Both the position numbers and the translations under genes were made by a program. A stretch of 64,000 nucleotides of DNA from positions 13,865,001 to 13,929,000 of the forward strand of contig NC_058198.1 of the NCBI RefSeq assembly GCF_907165205.1. Reading direction: 5' to 3'. The stretch's first letter is position 1. Every line of letters starts with the position of its first letter. Under the pieces are notes generated by a model. It ran no database searches. It saw only the letters and a program-made list of their open reading frames with translations, and was not told the origin of the DNA. Positions 1 to 10,189 of the stretch are shown one piece after another. The stretch comes from Coccinella septempunctata. Lineage: Eukaryota; Arthropoda; Insecta; Coleoptera; Coccinellidae.

Positions 1-351
1 AATTTCACTTCAGTGATGAAGAGAAAGTTGAATTGTTGGAGTTGCCTGTTTCTACATTTTGGCAAAAAATTAAGGAAACCAAAGATTTCAAAGACGAAAG
101 TTTGTTTTTTCAATATTGCCACTTTGGCAATATTCGTACTTTCGCTGCCATATTCGAATGCAGGAGCTGAAAGAGTGTTTTCAATAATGAATGACGTGAA
201 AACAAAAAAACGGAACAGACTTCAAGAAAACACACTGAATTTTCTCTGTGTATTGTGTAGCCATTTTCAGGATACAGGTACAAATTCAGCAAAAATGTCT
301 GTCACCGAAAAACATCTAAATTTGATTAAATCAAAAAGTTTATATTCCTAG
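1..351 (+). pseudogene. hAT transposase C-terminal fragment
   Basis: The frame from 13 to 351 encodes the C-terminal dimerisation domain of a hAT-superfamily transposase. The hallmark run SLPYSNAGAERVFS is followed by a basic KTKKRNRL block and a leucine-rich helix. Bases 2-105 read in another frame as the segment expected just upstream (containing STFWQKIKETKD), so a frameshift lies near 100-115. The catalytic core lies outside the window. The fragment is at the window edge and is not functional as seen. The domain call is firm; the hAT family is not determined. Confidence 0.85.
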
Positions 352-711
352 ATATTTGTTATACATGTTGTAAGTTTTTTTTGTTCTGCCTATAAAATCA
401 ATAGGTAATTTTTTTTTATTTTTTATCTGTTTATTATTAAAAAGTTTATTAAGTTTTATTTTTTTTTGTTAAGTACGTAACCTCTACCTACTTCAGAAAT
501 CAGAAGTTTTTTTGGTCTTAGCAAAGTTTATGGAATATAAAATAATCATTGATGAATATTTTTTAACGACATTGGCCCTTACTAATGCTGGGTTGGTACT
601 CCCAAGTGACGTTACACACCACTGCAGAAATATGCAGAAGTCCTGAGGACAAATTGAAGGAAATTGATATAAAGAATCTGGCAACTCGTGGCTATTGAAA
701 CTCATTGGAAC
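352..711. other. Intergenic, no gene recognised
   Basis: AT-rich sequence downstream of the hAT fragment with long T runs (about 375-470). It may be the transposon 3' flank, but I could not identify a hAT terminal repeat. It ends at the target duplication of the copia element. Confidence 0.5.
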
Positions 712-716
712 CTTAA

Positions 717-863
717 TGTTGTGATGGTAACAAAATAATTATTAGTTATCTCCACTTGATTGCTATTTTATGATGATTTTGTTCTATGATTGTATGTAGA
801 GATGAGCAGATGTCGAGATAATAAAAAAGTAAGTCTTTATGCAGCAACCGGTGTGTTTTATTA
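717..863 (+). repeat. 5' LTR of copia no. 1
   Basis: About 147 bp beginning TGTTGTGATGG and ending at the primer-binding site. It matches 28,180-28,338, including the shared stretch ending GCAACCGGTGTGTTTTAT. This copy lacks about a dozen bases present in the 3' copy. Confidence 0.8.
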
Positions 864-879
864 GGTTATGGGCCCAGTC
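864..879 (+). other. Primer-binding site of copia no. 1
   Basis: GGTTATGGGCCCAGTC directly follows the 5' LTR. It is the classic copia primer-binding sequence, known to pair with an internal half-molecule of initiator-methionine tRNA rather than with a tRNA 3' end. Confidence 0.8.
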
Positions 880-1037
880 TCAAATTTTTCGAATATATTC
901 TAGTTTTCTCGTACAGTGAATTGAAAATTCATAAAAACTGTTCAAAAGCTTTGAATATTCGTTTTTAGACTATATTTGGTCGTACTTTCGTGACTTTCAA
1001 TCAGTTACCACGTTGACAGTGCGCGTACTTTTTCAAT

Positions 1038-1884
1038 ATGGCCGGAAGTTACATCGTTAACGTGCCTAAACTGAAAGGACGTGAAAACCATGATGGGTGG
1101 GCGTTTGCAGCCGAAAATTTCTTGATGTTAGAAGGAGCAGACATTCATAAATTGGAGTCACCTGTTCAGACGACTCCATCTGATCCAACTGTTTCAGCTG
1201 TTCCATCGGAAGATTCTGACAGTGAAAAAAAGCGAAAGCTAAGTCGATCATGACGATTGATTCATCGTTTTATGTGCATATCAAGAATGAGCAAACAGTG
1301 CGAGGTGTGTGGAATCGTTTGAAAGCCCTTTATGATGATTCCGGTTTCACACGAGGCATCAGTCTACTTCGTCAGCTAATTTCAATACGCCTTGAAGATT
1401 GTGAATCCCCATTGATTCACAATCTTCCAGGCATATGTTACACAAATGGTCGACGCTGCACAGAAACTCAAAGGTACCGGTTTTCAAATCACAGAAGAAT
1501 GGATTGGTTCGTTGTTATTAGCAGGTTTGACCGAGAAATTTGCGCCGATGATAATGGCCATAGAACATTCAGGACAGACGCCATCAAATCAAAATTATTG
1601 GATATGAGCTCGGAAGTTAGCAGACCTGGAAGAAATAGTGCATTTTTGTCAGGAGGTTGGCAACAGCGACCTAACAAGAAGACTGGTTATCCTGCGCATG
1701 TCCCAAAGATGAAAATGTCATTTCCGCCACCTTCAAGTTCTGTCAATGTCAAAAAAATTAGATGTTACAAATGTAAACAGCTTGGTCATTATATGAACAA
1801 GTGTCCGAACAACATTAATACACAGATTAAACGTGAAAGCAACGCATTCAGTGCAGTATTCATGAATGGAACTTTCGGAAAATC
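1038..1884 (+). pseudogene. Copia no. 1 Gag remnant
   Basis: Starts at ATG 1038 (MAGSYIVNVPKLKG), the usual copia Gag beginning. It runs to a stop at 1251-1253, then continues in another frame to the BEL insertion (the frame stays open to 1894, inside the BEL LTR). It retains a CCHC zinc knuckle (CYKCKQLGHYMNKC, about 1762-1803), the nucleocapsid RNA-binding motif. The C-terminal part of Gag and the protease are missing. The BEL element sits directly after the zinc-knuckle region. Confidence 0.8.
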
Positions 1885-2405
1885 TGAAAAGTAATCAGTG
1901 AACCGTGTCCGACTGAATCACCAGTACAACTGAGTTTGGCCGAGTATCTAAACAGATAGTTTAAGCAGAGTTGAGGTTCCCAAAACACAGGACACTCATA
2001 TCGATCAAAAAGAGGACAACTAGGTTCCACCCGAAGGTCTCAAGCAGACGATTGAAGTATACTTTGAACTGTCTACAACCTGCAATAAATCTAAAAGGCT
2101 AAAGGATATAAGGTCAGAAAATTCCATTTACTCATACAGCGGTTCCGAGCTAGGAACGTGAAAAAACCCAGTTTCTAGAAACACTGATGTTTTTGCTCAA
2201 ATAATGTAAATAATTGCTCAATAGTTGGTTTGACTGTAAATATAATTGTTACGAGTTAAATTAACCGTCTTTCATTATCCTTGCAATACGATCTCTACCA
2301 AGTTACATTTCTAGACTCCGCAATTCTGCGTAACCAGTGACAAGGTAGCTCACTGTTCTTCTCTAAGCGAGTGAAGATTATTATTCTAATATTGCGTTCG
2401 CAACA
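1885..2405 (+). repeat. 5' LTR of BEL element
   Basis: Begins TGAAAAGTAATCAGTG and ends GTTCGCAACA. It is nearly identical to 8047-8567. Confidence 0.85.
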
Positions 2406-2407
2406 AA

Positions 2408-2424
2408 TGGTCCTTCGGGCCGGA
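2408..2424 (+). other. Primer-binding site of BEL element
   Basis: TGGTCCTTCGGGCCGGA lies two bases after the 5' LTR. It starts with TGG, as expected for pairing with the CCA end of a tRNA, and is a form common in insect BEL elements. Confidence 0.7.
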
Positions 2425-2560
2425 TCTAGAATTGTGACTTAGGAAGAATTTGCAAGATTACAAATTGTGATTTCTAGGTGATTACCTCTTTCGTGTCTTT
2501 CTTCTAACTGCTTTTTTGTATTTGATTGCATGTAATTCTATGTTCTTATCTTCATCGAAA

Positions 2561-3881
2561 ATGGAAGATATATCTTATAACAATTTGAAATCCAAACGTA
2601 CCATATTCAAGTCTAAAATAACTAGGGTTAGCAATTGGGTTGAACAAAATTTACAGACAGAATTGAATCCCAAGGTTTTTAAGCGATATCTTGAATCATT
2701 AGAGTCTGCTTTTGATAATTATGAAGGTGTTCAAAATGCAATTGAACTCCTACCAGATTCTGAAAATTTCGATGACGAAAATCGTGTAGAGATAGCAACA
2801 AAATTCCACAATATTGCTGGAAAAATTGAACTTCAAATCGAAAAAATGTCTAGCCTAATCAGTAAATCTACTCCTCAAGGAAATTTAAAATCTCTCCCTC
2901 GGGGTCATTGTAATGTAAATTTACCCCAAATTAATATAAAACCGTTTAAGGGCGATGCTTCTGAATGGACTTCGTTTTTGCAGTTGTTCGAAACTTTAAT
3001 TGTTGATAATTCTTCCCTTTCTGAAATTCAAAGATTTGTTTATTTAAGAATGTCATTGCGAGATGAGCCACTCAAGCTTATTGAGGGATTAGCGGTAACT
3101 CATGCGAATTTTAAGATTGCTTTAGAAATTCTGAAAAAAAGGTACGAAAATAAATCAACTGTTATCAATGCTCATTTTAATTCATTGTTGGAAACAACAC
3201 CCATGACCAAATGTAATGCTTCGAATTTAAGAGAATTTGTCACAAATTGTAAAAAAACCTGGGATTCTTTACATAACCTAGGATATTCGGACTCAGAACT
3301 ATTAGAATTCTTTTTGATCTATGTGTTGGGCAAAAAGATTGATTTAAATACACGAAGAGCATTCGAATCTGAAAGGGATATGGACCAACTCCCGTCATTG
3401 AATCAGTTTTTTGAATTCATTGAGAAAAGATTTAGTTTTTGAAAATTTAAGTAGCACTGAGACAATACCAGTTTATAAAAATCCGAAATCTCAAATGAAA
3501 ACGTCTCTTCATGTTTCAAACAGTCAAGTTACTTCAAATTCACCGCCTTGTTCATTTTGTAATGACCATTTTCACAGAATTTATGCTTGTAATAAGTTCA
3601 AAGGTATACCTCTTTCTGAAAGGAGGCAGTTCGTTAACTCCAAACAACTCTGCTTCAACTGTCTTGGTAAGGGTCATCAAATTTCGCAATGTAGTTCTAA
3701 AAGATGTTGCACCGTGTGTTCAAAAAAAACATCACTCTCTTCTTCACCCCAGTCAGGGCCCACTGTCTACGAACTCCCAAAATACCTCTCCAACAGAGCG
3801 TTATGTCGAAGCAACAAGTCCATCTCGACACAATGCAGGTGCTGGACCTCTGTCCCAGTTCGCATCTGGATCTCAACCTAA
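2561..3881 (+). pseudogene. BEL Gag
   Basis: The chosen start is ATG 2561 (MEDISYNNLKSKRTIFK), the usual BEL Gag opening; the open frame extends upstream without a better start. A helical capsid-like region (the INIKPFKGDASEWTSFLQLF segment near 2930-2990 is diagnostic) runs to a stop at 3440. The reading then shifts frame at about 3415-3440 and contains two cysteine-histidine clusters (CSFCNDHFHRIYAC and CFNCLGKGHQISQC). Another break follows near 3730. One frameshift and the early end make it a pseudogene. Confidence 0.8.
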
Positions 3882-3897
3882 AGGTCAATAAAGAGCC

Positions 3898-5585
3898 TTG
3901 CAGCAAGGCAGCAGTAGTTCTCAGGATTCTCATTCATTTTCAGGTGTTTCTACAAGAAACAATCACGTCCTTCTGGCCACTGCTTGTGTTTCCTTATACA
4001 ACTCGCAAGGTCATAAAATCAAGGCCAAGGCCATTCTGGATAACGGGTCCCAAAATTCCTTTGTTACTGAAGGTTTAATCGAGAAATTAGGTTATGTGCC
4101 TTACAACCACTCTACCATAGTTTCCGGAATTGGGTTGAGTAATATTCATTCAACCAAAATGATTGATCTTACCTTCTTTTCTAATGTTCATTCACACCAG
4201 AAGTTTAGAGCAACCTGCGCACTTCTTCCGACAATAACATGTCAACTCCCACAGTTCAAGGTAAATGTTTCTCAGTGGAATATCCCCAGTGAGTTGCCAC
4301 TGGCAGATCCTACGTCTACCCAACCATCTGACATCGATATACTCATAGGTGCAGATGTGTATTAGAAGATTTTGTCTCAAGGTATCATTCCTTTGGGGAG
4401 GAATCTTCCTTCTCTTATCAACACACATTTGGGATGGGTGATTGGAGGTTTTTTTCCCACCCACCAAAAAGGAAAAATGCAGCAGCACTCATTTCTGAGC
4501 CTAACTCTTCCAGCAGAGAATGTGCATCCCAGAATTTCCCTACTGATTCAGACAGCAGCGGAGGATGAATTGGAACAACAAGTCTCTAGGTTTTGGAAAC
4601 TGGAAGAAGTCGCCAAGGCAGAATCCCTCTCTCCATATGATGAAGCAGCTGGAAGTTTGTTCTTACAAACAACAAAGGTTTTGAAGGATGGCAGGTTTCA
4701 AGTTAACCTACCATTAAAATCTCAGAGCGAGAACCTCAAGTTAGGTGATTCTTTCGCTATCGCACGAAGAAGGTTTGACAACCTAGAAAAAAGGTTCATC
4801 CGAGATCTTTTGTATTATGCAGAGTACAAAAAATTCGTTAATGAATATGTTTCCCTCGGGCATGGTAAGGTCGTCCCCCTCTCCCTGACAAATGAATTAT
4901 CACAGCCTAAATATCTTCTTCCCCACCATGCTGTCTTCAAGGAAGATAGTGTGTCCACAAAAGTGCGGGTCGTCTTTGATGGTTCTTGTAAAAGCTCTTC
5001 TGGTATTTCCCTGAACGATATACTTCTAACTGGTTATCAAGTACAACCAGATCTCTTCGATATCCTGTGTAGGTTTAGGTCTTACAAATTTGTTCTCACA
5101 TCGGATATTATAAAAATGTTAGGCAAATTCAAGTTAATCCTACTCAAAGGTTTCTTCTGAATATTCTTTGGCGTGACAAGCCACAGGAAGAATTGAAGTG
5201 TATAGAATTCTCTACTGTGACTTATGGCACAAACTGTGCTTCGTTTCTTGCCACTAGAGTATTGAAGGAGGCCTCCATTCAAAATGCTTCAAGATTTCCC
5301 ATGGCTGCTGAAGTCCTCAAATACCAAACTTATGTCGATGATGTTCTAGGGCGAACAGACGATATTACGGAATTGGATCATCTATATTTCCAACTCAATT
5401 CTCTTCTTACTTCTCATGGCTTCAAATTGCACAAGTGGTGTTCGAATTCTAGACAGTTTTTGAACAAATTCTCTGAAGAAGTTACAACAGAAAGAGATTT
5501 CAACTTGGAAAATGTTTCTAGCAAGGTATTGGGTCTGAAATGGAAACCAGATGCTGACTCGTTTGGTATTTCTATTCCAGTTTAA
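3898..5585 (+). pseudogene. BEL protease and reverse transcriptase
   Basis: 3898-4365 carries the Pao-type aspartic protease; its active-site motif reads ILDNGSQNSF near 4035-4064. A stop at 4363-4365 separates it from 4372-5160, which contains the Pao linker and the N-terminal half of the reverse transcriptase. A frameshift near 5118-5160 leads into 5193-5585, which holds the catalytic box TYVDDVLG near 5330. Family order and motifs are clear; several breaks mean no active enzyme. Confidence 0.85.
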
Positions 5586-5589
5586 TCCC

Positions 5590-6591
5590 TCGCAGTGCTA
5601 TGATCCTCTTGGGTTTCTGTCGCCTCTAATAGTCAGAGGTAAGCTTCTTATACAGAGAATCTGGAGCAGCTAAATAGACTGGGACACTCCTGTCATCGAC
5701 CAGTCTCTTCTTCAAGATAATGACTTCAATTTATTGAAAAATTTGAATATTCCCAGGTATTTCTTCCTAGGCAAAACTGTGAAACTAATAGAGTTTCATG
5801 GATTCGCAGATGCCAGCTTGAGGGCTTATGCAGCTTGTGTCTATATTCGGACAGTATATATAGATAACACGGTCTCGTGTTTCCTGATTTCTTCTAAGTC
5901 CAGAGTAGCCCCTCTCAAAACTGTCACCTTACCCAGACTGGAGCTGTGTGCGATGCTCCTTCTTGCACAGTTGACAGACAAACTGTTGAACATATTCAAA
6001 ACTCGATTTCATGTCGACTCTGTGGTTCTCTGGTCTGAAATAGCTCTTAATTGGATAAAATCTCACTCTTCTCGGAATATCTTTGTCGCCAACAGAGTGG
6101 CACAAATTCAGGAACTGACTAAAAATTTCACTTGGTGCCATGTTCGATCAGAGAATAATCCTGCTGATCTTCCTTCTCGAGGTGTTCTTAAATCGGACCT
6201 CCTCCACATGCAGCTCTGGTGGAATGGCCCAGAGTTTCTTTCGGACTCAGCTTGGAAATATTCAGATATGTCAGAAATAGAGGTTCCGGTAATGGAAGTT
6301 CCGGAAGAAAGAAAATTGGTTCTCGTGTCTTCCATCATGTCGTATCAAAACAATTATTGGGACTCCTGGTTTAACAAGTACTCTTCCTTCTCAAGGCTAC
6401 AAAGAGTGATAGCTTATTGTCTTCGTTTTCATCATAACGTCAGGAGTGATGACAAATGGTATGGCTCTCTTCAAGTACATGAGCTGAATGCAGCTCTCAA
6501 ACTTGTGGTGAAGGTGCTCCAGCACATTCATTTCCACAAGGAAATCCAGGATTCAAAGAACCAGAAACCTCTACGTGATAAAGTTAGCTAA
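5590..6591 (+). pseudogene. BEL RNase H region
   Basis: After a frameshift near 5582 the Pao RNase H begins (FHGFADASLRAYAACVY near 5794-5844). The later motif reads LWSEIALNWI where this family normally has a WSDS-type motif, so one acidic position appears altered from Asp to Glu. The ENNPADLPSRG motif is intact. A frame change at about 6580 joins it to the integrase frame with a 17-bp overlap of the two open frames. Confidence 0.8.
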
Positions 6592-7852
6592 ACTGAATAT
6601 CTTTCTTGATGAACACGAAATTCTACAGGTTGGTGGAAGACTTGAAAATGCAGAAATTCCTTATGATCAGAAGCATCCTATGTTGTTACCTCCTCGCAAC
6701 TATGTAGTGTCTCTCATGCTTAAACAGAAGCATGAATCTCTAGGTCATGCAGGTGCTCAGAATGTTTTGTCAAACTTCAGGTTGAGATTCTGGCCACTCG
6801 ATGGTCTCCGAGAGGTAAAAAGGATCTCAAGGAATTGTATCTTGTGTTATCGTTTTAGAGCACAGCCTACTCATCAGTTGATGGCAGACTTACCAAGAGA
6901 CAGAGTATTAGAATCACGCTGTTTCAGTCGAGTTGGAGTGGATTATGGTGGTCCATTTGTCATCAAATCTTCGAACTTGAGAAAGGCACCACTAGTTAAG
7001 GCATACATAGCGGTCTTTGTATGTATGAGCACAAAGGCTGTTCACTTAGAAATGGTAACAAATTTGTCTGCTGAGCAATTCATCATGACTTTGAAAAGAT
7101 TCATTGCCCGAAGAGGAAATCCTTCTACCATATACAGCGATAATGGTACGAGTTTTGTCGGAGCAAGAAATCAGTTATATGATCTTTTCTAGGTATTTAA
7201 AAACGGCAAATTACAAGAATCCATAAAAGAATTTGCATCTCAAAATGAGATAGAATTTAAGTTCATACCCCCCAGAAGTCCTCATTGGGGTGGTGTCTGG
7301 GAAGCAGCAGTTAAAAGCACAAAGCATCACCTAAAAAGATTGATTGGTGAAGCACACTTTACGTTCGAGGAATTTTACACGGTGTTAGTTCAGATAGAGT
7401 CTATTCTGAATTCACGTCCTCTCTGTCCCTTATCAAACGATTCCAATGATGTTCAAATATTAACACCTGGACATTTTCTGATTGGAGCGAGCTTGACTGC
7501 CCCTTCAGAAAGGGACGTAACAAAGATCAAAGAAAATCGACTGACACGTTGGCAGAGAATTAGCAAAGTGACCCAAACCTTCTGGAATAGATGGAGAGTT
7601 GATTACCTCAACAGACTGCAGAATCGCCCAAAGTGGTTTCATCCTGTTCCAGAATTGCAAATAGGCTCCTTAGTCCTTCTGAAGGACGAGGAAACCCCAC
7701 CTTTAAAATGGCCATTGGCCAGAGTGCTGGAAGTTTTTCCGGGAACCTGCTTCCCAAATATGCCCATATATGGTAATGAGCTGAATCCGCAAAGATCATT
7801 GGTTGTCACACATGTGACGCAAAACTTCCCTACACGCTCTTCCAAGGGATGA
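6575..7852 (+). pseudogene. BEL integrase
   Basis: The frame contains the HHCC zinc-binding region (near 6733-6846) and all three catalytic acidic residues: GVDYGGPF, YSDNGTSFVGA and HWGGVWEAAVK. A TAG at 7190-7192 interrupts it in frame, and the frame shifts near 7740 just before the usual C-terminal tail. The C-terminal domain (WQRISKVTQTFWNRW) is recognisable. Confidence 0.85.
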
Positions 7853-8046
7853 ACCGCGGTACCCACGCCACATTAGCCGAGAATTACTCAAGAAACAAAG
7901 GCGTTCGACCCAAGCACCACAGGGGTGCAGTTTTGTTGGCATTCCCTCTCATTTAGTTTTGTTCTTCTCTCGTTGTCTCGTTAAAAAGTCCTCAAAACCG
8001 TGATAAGCAGTGTGTTTCGCTTATCATCATATTTTATCCTTACTAG
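7853..8046 (+). other. BEL 3' untranslated segment
   Basis: Short noncoding stretch between integrase and the 3' LTR. No gene seen. No convincing polypurine tract directly at the LTR border. Confidence 0.4.
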
Positions 8047-8567
8047 TGAAAAGTAATCAGTGAACCGTGTCCGACTGAATCACCAGTACAACTGAGTTTG
8101 GCCGAGTATCTAAACAGATAGTTTAAGCAGAGTTGAGGTTCCCAAAACACAGGACACTCATATCGATCAAAAAGAGGACAACTAGGTTCCACCCGAAGGT
8201 CTCAAGCAGACGATTGAAGTATACTTTGAATTGCCTGCAACCTGCAATAAATCTAAGGCTAAAGGATATAAGGTCAGAAAATTCCATTTACTCATACAGC
8301 GGTTCCGAGCTAGGAACGTGAAAAAACCCAGTTTCTAGAAACACTGATGTTTTTGCTCAAATAATGCTGGAAATAATTGCTCATTGGTTTGTTTGATTGT
8401 AAATATAATTGTTACGAGTTAAATTAACCGTCTTTCATTATCCTTGCAATACGATCTCTACCAAGTTACATTTCTAGACTCCGCAATCTTGCGTAACCAG
8501 TAACAAGGTAGCTCACTGTTCTTCCTTAACGAGTGAAGATTATTATTCCAATCTTGCGTTCGCAACA
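8047..8567 (+). repeat. 3' LTR of BEL element
   Basis: Direct repeat of 1885-2405 with scattered differences. Copia no. 1 sequence resumes immediately after GCAACA. Confidence 0.85.
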
Positions 8568-10189
8568 GATAGGAAAAGCAAATTTGGTGAATGGAATGTA
8601 CAAGATGAATCTCAAGAACTCTGAATGTTTGTTTACAAGTTCTGTAGCAGATGAAACTGCTGAGATATGGCATTGAAGAATGGGTCACATAAATAGTAGG
8701 GACTTAAATCGTATGAAGAATGGCGTGTTGGAGGGAATCTCTTTTCCTGATAGAGCTGAAGTCGATATATCTAAATGCATCATATGCTGTGAAGGGAAGC
8801 AGTCAAGATTGCCTTTCCCGCATCAAGGAACAACAGGTGTGAAAATGTTTTAGAACTTGTTCATGCTGATTTGTGTGGACCTATGAAACAGATCTCAATT
8901 GGATTAGCAAAATATTTTCTGCTTTTTGTCTATGATTACAGCAGAATGGCATTTGTTTACTTTCTTAAGGCCAAAAATCAAGTCTTCAAGTATTTCAAAG
9001 AGTTTAAAGCTCTAGTTGAAACACAGACAGACAGAAAACTCTGAAAGTATTGAGAACGAATAATGGTGGAGAATTTTGTTCCTCAGAATTTGAACATTTT
9101 CTGAAGAAAAATGGTATTGTGCATCAAACCACAAACCCTCATACCCCTGAACAAACTGGTTTATGTGAAAGGCTCAACAGAACTGTGGTGGGGAGAGCTA
9201 GGTGACTTTTGTTTGAGGCTAATATGGAAAAGATTTTTTGGGCTGAAGCAGCCAATACTGCAGTCTACTTACGAAACAGATCATTGGCTTCAGGATTACA
9301 TAAAACACCTTATGAGCTATGGAATGGCAGAAAGCCAGATCTCAGTCACATTCGGATATTCGGAAGTCCAACTATGGTTCATGTGCCCAAGGCTAGAAGA
9401 ACAAAATGCGAGACAAAATGGGACAGAAAAGCTGAAGAGCACATCTTGGTCGGATATCTAGAAAACACTGAAGGCTACAGACTATACAATCCAAAAACAA
9501 GAAGAATCGTTACCAGCAGAGATATTGTTGTTATGGAGAAAGGAAAAAACACAGATATAATACATGCAGTGGTGGAAGAAAAAGAAATTACCCCTACCGA
9601 TGATTCAATTGTAAGTACAGACTTAATAGATGATCCCACTTGTGTTCCAGACGGTTCCAGATGATAGCATAAATGCTACAAGCTCTGAAGAATCGAGTGA
9701 TGGTGATTCCATTCTAGATGAGGTGAACGATCTGTCTGAGAGAGAGAAGCGTAGCAGAAAGCCGCCAGAAAGATTTGGGTATAGCAACTTTTGCCAGAGA
9801 AAAGGGAAGTACTTGAAAATGAGAGCAGTCTTACCTACGAAGATGTAATGAAAGGTTCAGAACGAGATAACTGGTGCAAAGCAATGGTGGAGGAACTGCA
9901 GTCATTTCATCAAAATGAAGCCTGGGAGGTGGTCGACAAACCAAGTGAGGGGAAGATAGTGCAGTGTAAGTGGGTGCATAAAAAGAAGTTAAACAATGAC
10001 AATACAGTGCGATATCGGGCGAGACTAGTGGCCAAGGGCTTTACGCAAAGGGAGGGCATTGACAATAAGGAAACTTTTTCTCCTGTTCTGAAATATTCAA
10101 CTTTGAAACTGTTGTTTGCTGTTAGTGTGAAACTTTATCTTGATGTAACCCATTTAGATGTAGATACCGCATTTTTGAATGGTTATCTA
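8568..10189 (+). pseudogene. Copia no. 1 integrase and N-terminal reverse transcriptase
   Basis: The zinc-binding pre-integrase region is seen at about 8660-8810 (RMGHINSRDLNRMKNG, then CIICCEGKQ). The integrase core follows in alternating frames, with a recognisable C-terminal part at 9209-9660 (FWAEAANTAVYLRNR, then IRIFGSPTMVHVPK). The reverse transcriptase start is at 9791-10,189 (VQCKWVHKKK, RARLVAKGFTQREG, LDVDTAFLNGYL). At least five frameshifts or stops are present. The reading is cut at the TA where the DD82E transposon inserted. Confidence 0.85.

Larger units (their letters stand above)
1885..8567 (+). mobile_element. BEL/Pao LTR retrotransposon inserted in copia no. 1
   Basis: Two 521-bp direct repeats (1885-2405 and 8047-8567) flank a complete BEL-type order: Gag, aspartic protease, reverse transcriptase, RNase H, zinc finger, integrase. 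Frameshifts and stops break every domain boundary, so it is inactive. The LTRs differ at several positions (for example 2221 versus 8382), so the insertion is not recent. No clear target duplication is visible. It interrupts the copia element between its gag and integrase parts. Confidence 0.9.
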